From IMG/VR virus record IMGVR_UViG_3300012006_000040, positions 1-20,459 of that record: a stretch of DNA of 20,459 nt, one strand, 5' to 3'. Positions 19,914 through 20,459 of this stretch are shown here, in pieces (position 1 is the stretch's first letter; each line of letters starts with the position of its first letter). Source of the stretch: a virus. The translations under genes and the position numbers were made by a program. The notes beneath the pieces were generated by a model. It was not told where the DNA came from and did not search any database. It saw only the letters and a list, made by a program, of their open reading frames with translations.

Positions 19914-20459
19914 ATGGAACTTATAGAAAATACCGCAGTAAGAATTACCGTGCCTGAACACATCGTCCCACATATTACGGACGCAATTGAAAAGTCAGAA
20001 GTCGTTGAATGGAAAGGTAACCTAGCAGACGTAATGGTTTACTGGGGCTTACATGAGATGACTAAGCTTAACCAAATTGTGTCATTCAGAACTAATCTGC
20101 CTTCACCTATCACTCGGGACTATCATTATCCCGGGCTGTATAAACCATTCGATCACCAAAGAATAACCTCTGAGTTTCTCTCGATTAATCGTCGAGCCTT
20201 TTGTTTTAACGAAGCTGGTACGGGGAAAACTTCATCAGTACTATGGGCAGCGGATTATTTAATGAATCAAGGCGAGATCAAACGTATTCTTATTATATGT
20301 CCTTTGTCGATTATGTATTCAGCTTGGCAGGGTGATGTCTTTAATACGTGCATGCATAGAACCTCAGCCGTAGCTCACGGAACAGCAGAAAAAAGAGCTA
20401 AGATTATTAACGGAGAATACGAGATCATCATTATTAACTATGATGGCGTAGGGGTAGTA
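19914..20459 (+). CDS. SNF2/superfamily 2 helicase, N-terminal part
   Basis: The gene is open to the window end after 182 codons. Visible motifs are a Q-like motif (YKPFDHQRITSEFL, 76-89), Walker A FNEAGTGKTS (98-107) and motif Ia LIICPLSIMYSAWQGD (126-141). IIIINYDGVG (171-180) is next, and DEAD/DExH motif II lies beyond the edge. The pattern fits phage SNF2-family helicases, which unwind or remodel DNA during replication and are common next to polymerase genes. The N-terminal 75 residues may form a separate domain. AAAAGGAT serves as the ribosome site. Confidence 0.85.
   Translation, partial: MELIENTAVRITVPEHIVPHITDAIEKSEVVEWKGNLADVMVYWGLHEMTKLNQIVSFRTNLPSPITRDYHYPGLYKPFDHQRITSEFLSINRRAFCFNEAGTGKTSSVLWAADYLMNQGEIKRILIICPLSIMYSAWQGDVFNTCMHRTSAVAHGTAEKRAKIINGEYEIIIINYDGVGVV

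Overview
The window is part of a tailed double-stranded DNA bacteriophage genome (Caudoviricetes). The evidence is a portal gene and a large terminase gene beside a family A DNA polymerase, recombination nucleases, an SNF2-type helicase, a cell-wall hydrolase and a long run of tiny overlapping ORFs. It is AT-rich, uses AGGAG-type Shine-Dalgarno sites and has no tRNA, IS element or CRISPR array that I can see. The gene set resembles phages known from aquatic metagenomes, but the host cannot be named from the sequence. No integrase or repressor is visible, so lifestyle is open; the Leu at the Pol I 762-equivalent position is only a hint.

Layout. (1) 1-4101, minus strand: packaging/head module in the order probable small terminase, large terminase, a 54-residue basic ORF, and the portal (C-terminus cut by the window edge). 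A TTGCAA-17-TATATT promoter lies just upstream. (2) 4195-4901, plus strand: a secreted or membrane protein that looks leaderless, then an SprT-like metalloprotein. (3) 4902-5725: about 820 bp of repeat-rich noncoding DNA with a four-run G-quadruplex motif, GTCCA repeats on a 10-bp pitch, opposed clusters of GTTCCCAC/GTGGGAAC, a 23-bp direct repeat and an AT-rich tract between the repeat copies. It is the best candidate for a replication origin or master control region. (4) 5726-9592: a module with its own codon style (many GGG/GGC glycine codons and NNC endings). It holds tiny membrane proteins, a 553-residue zinc-ribbon protein and an M20/M42-type metallopeptidase, and closes with a terminator. 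(5) 9641-10106: about 470 bp without a gene but with several strong hairpins and a duplicated GCGAGGATTGTAT element, a candidate structured RNA or leader. (6) 10107-13145: twelve small ORFs coupled mostly by ATGA/GTGA overlaps. (7) 13147-15654: VRR-NUC nuclease, DUF3310 protein, SleB-like hydrolase with the strongest RBS here, several small proteins and a TraR/DksA-like zinc finger. (8) 15697-20459: DNA polymerase A, HNH endonuclease, 2OG-Fe(II) oxygenase-like protein, small ORFs, Cas4/RecB-like Fe-S nuclease, a basic protein and the start of an SNF2-family helicase.

The plus-strand genes look like early and middle functions: takeover (small ORFs, TraR-like protein), replication and recombination (Pol A, helicase, VRR-NUC, Cas4-like) and lysis. 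The divergent minus-strand block is late packaging and head. The most unusual material is the two noncoding regions and the compositionally distinct module between them.
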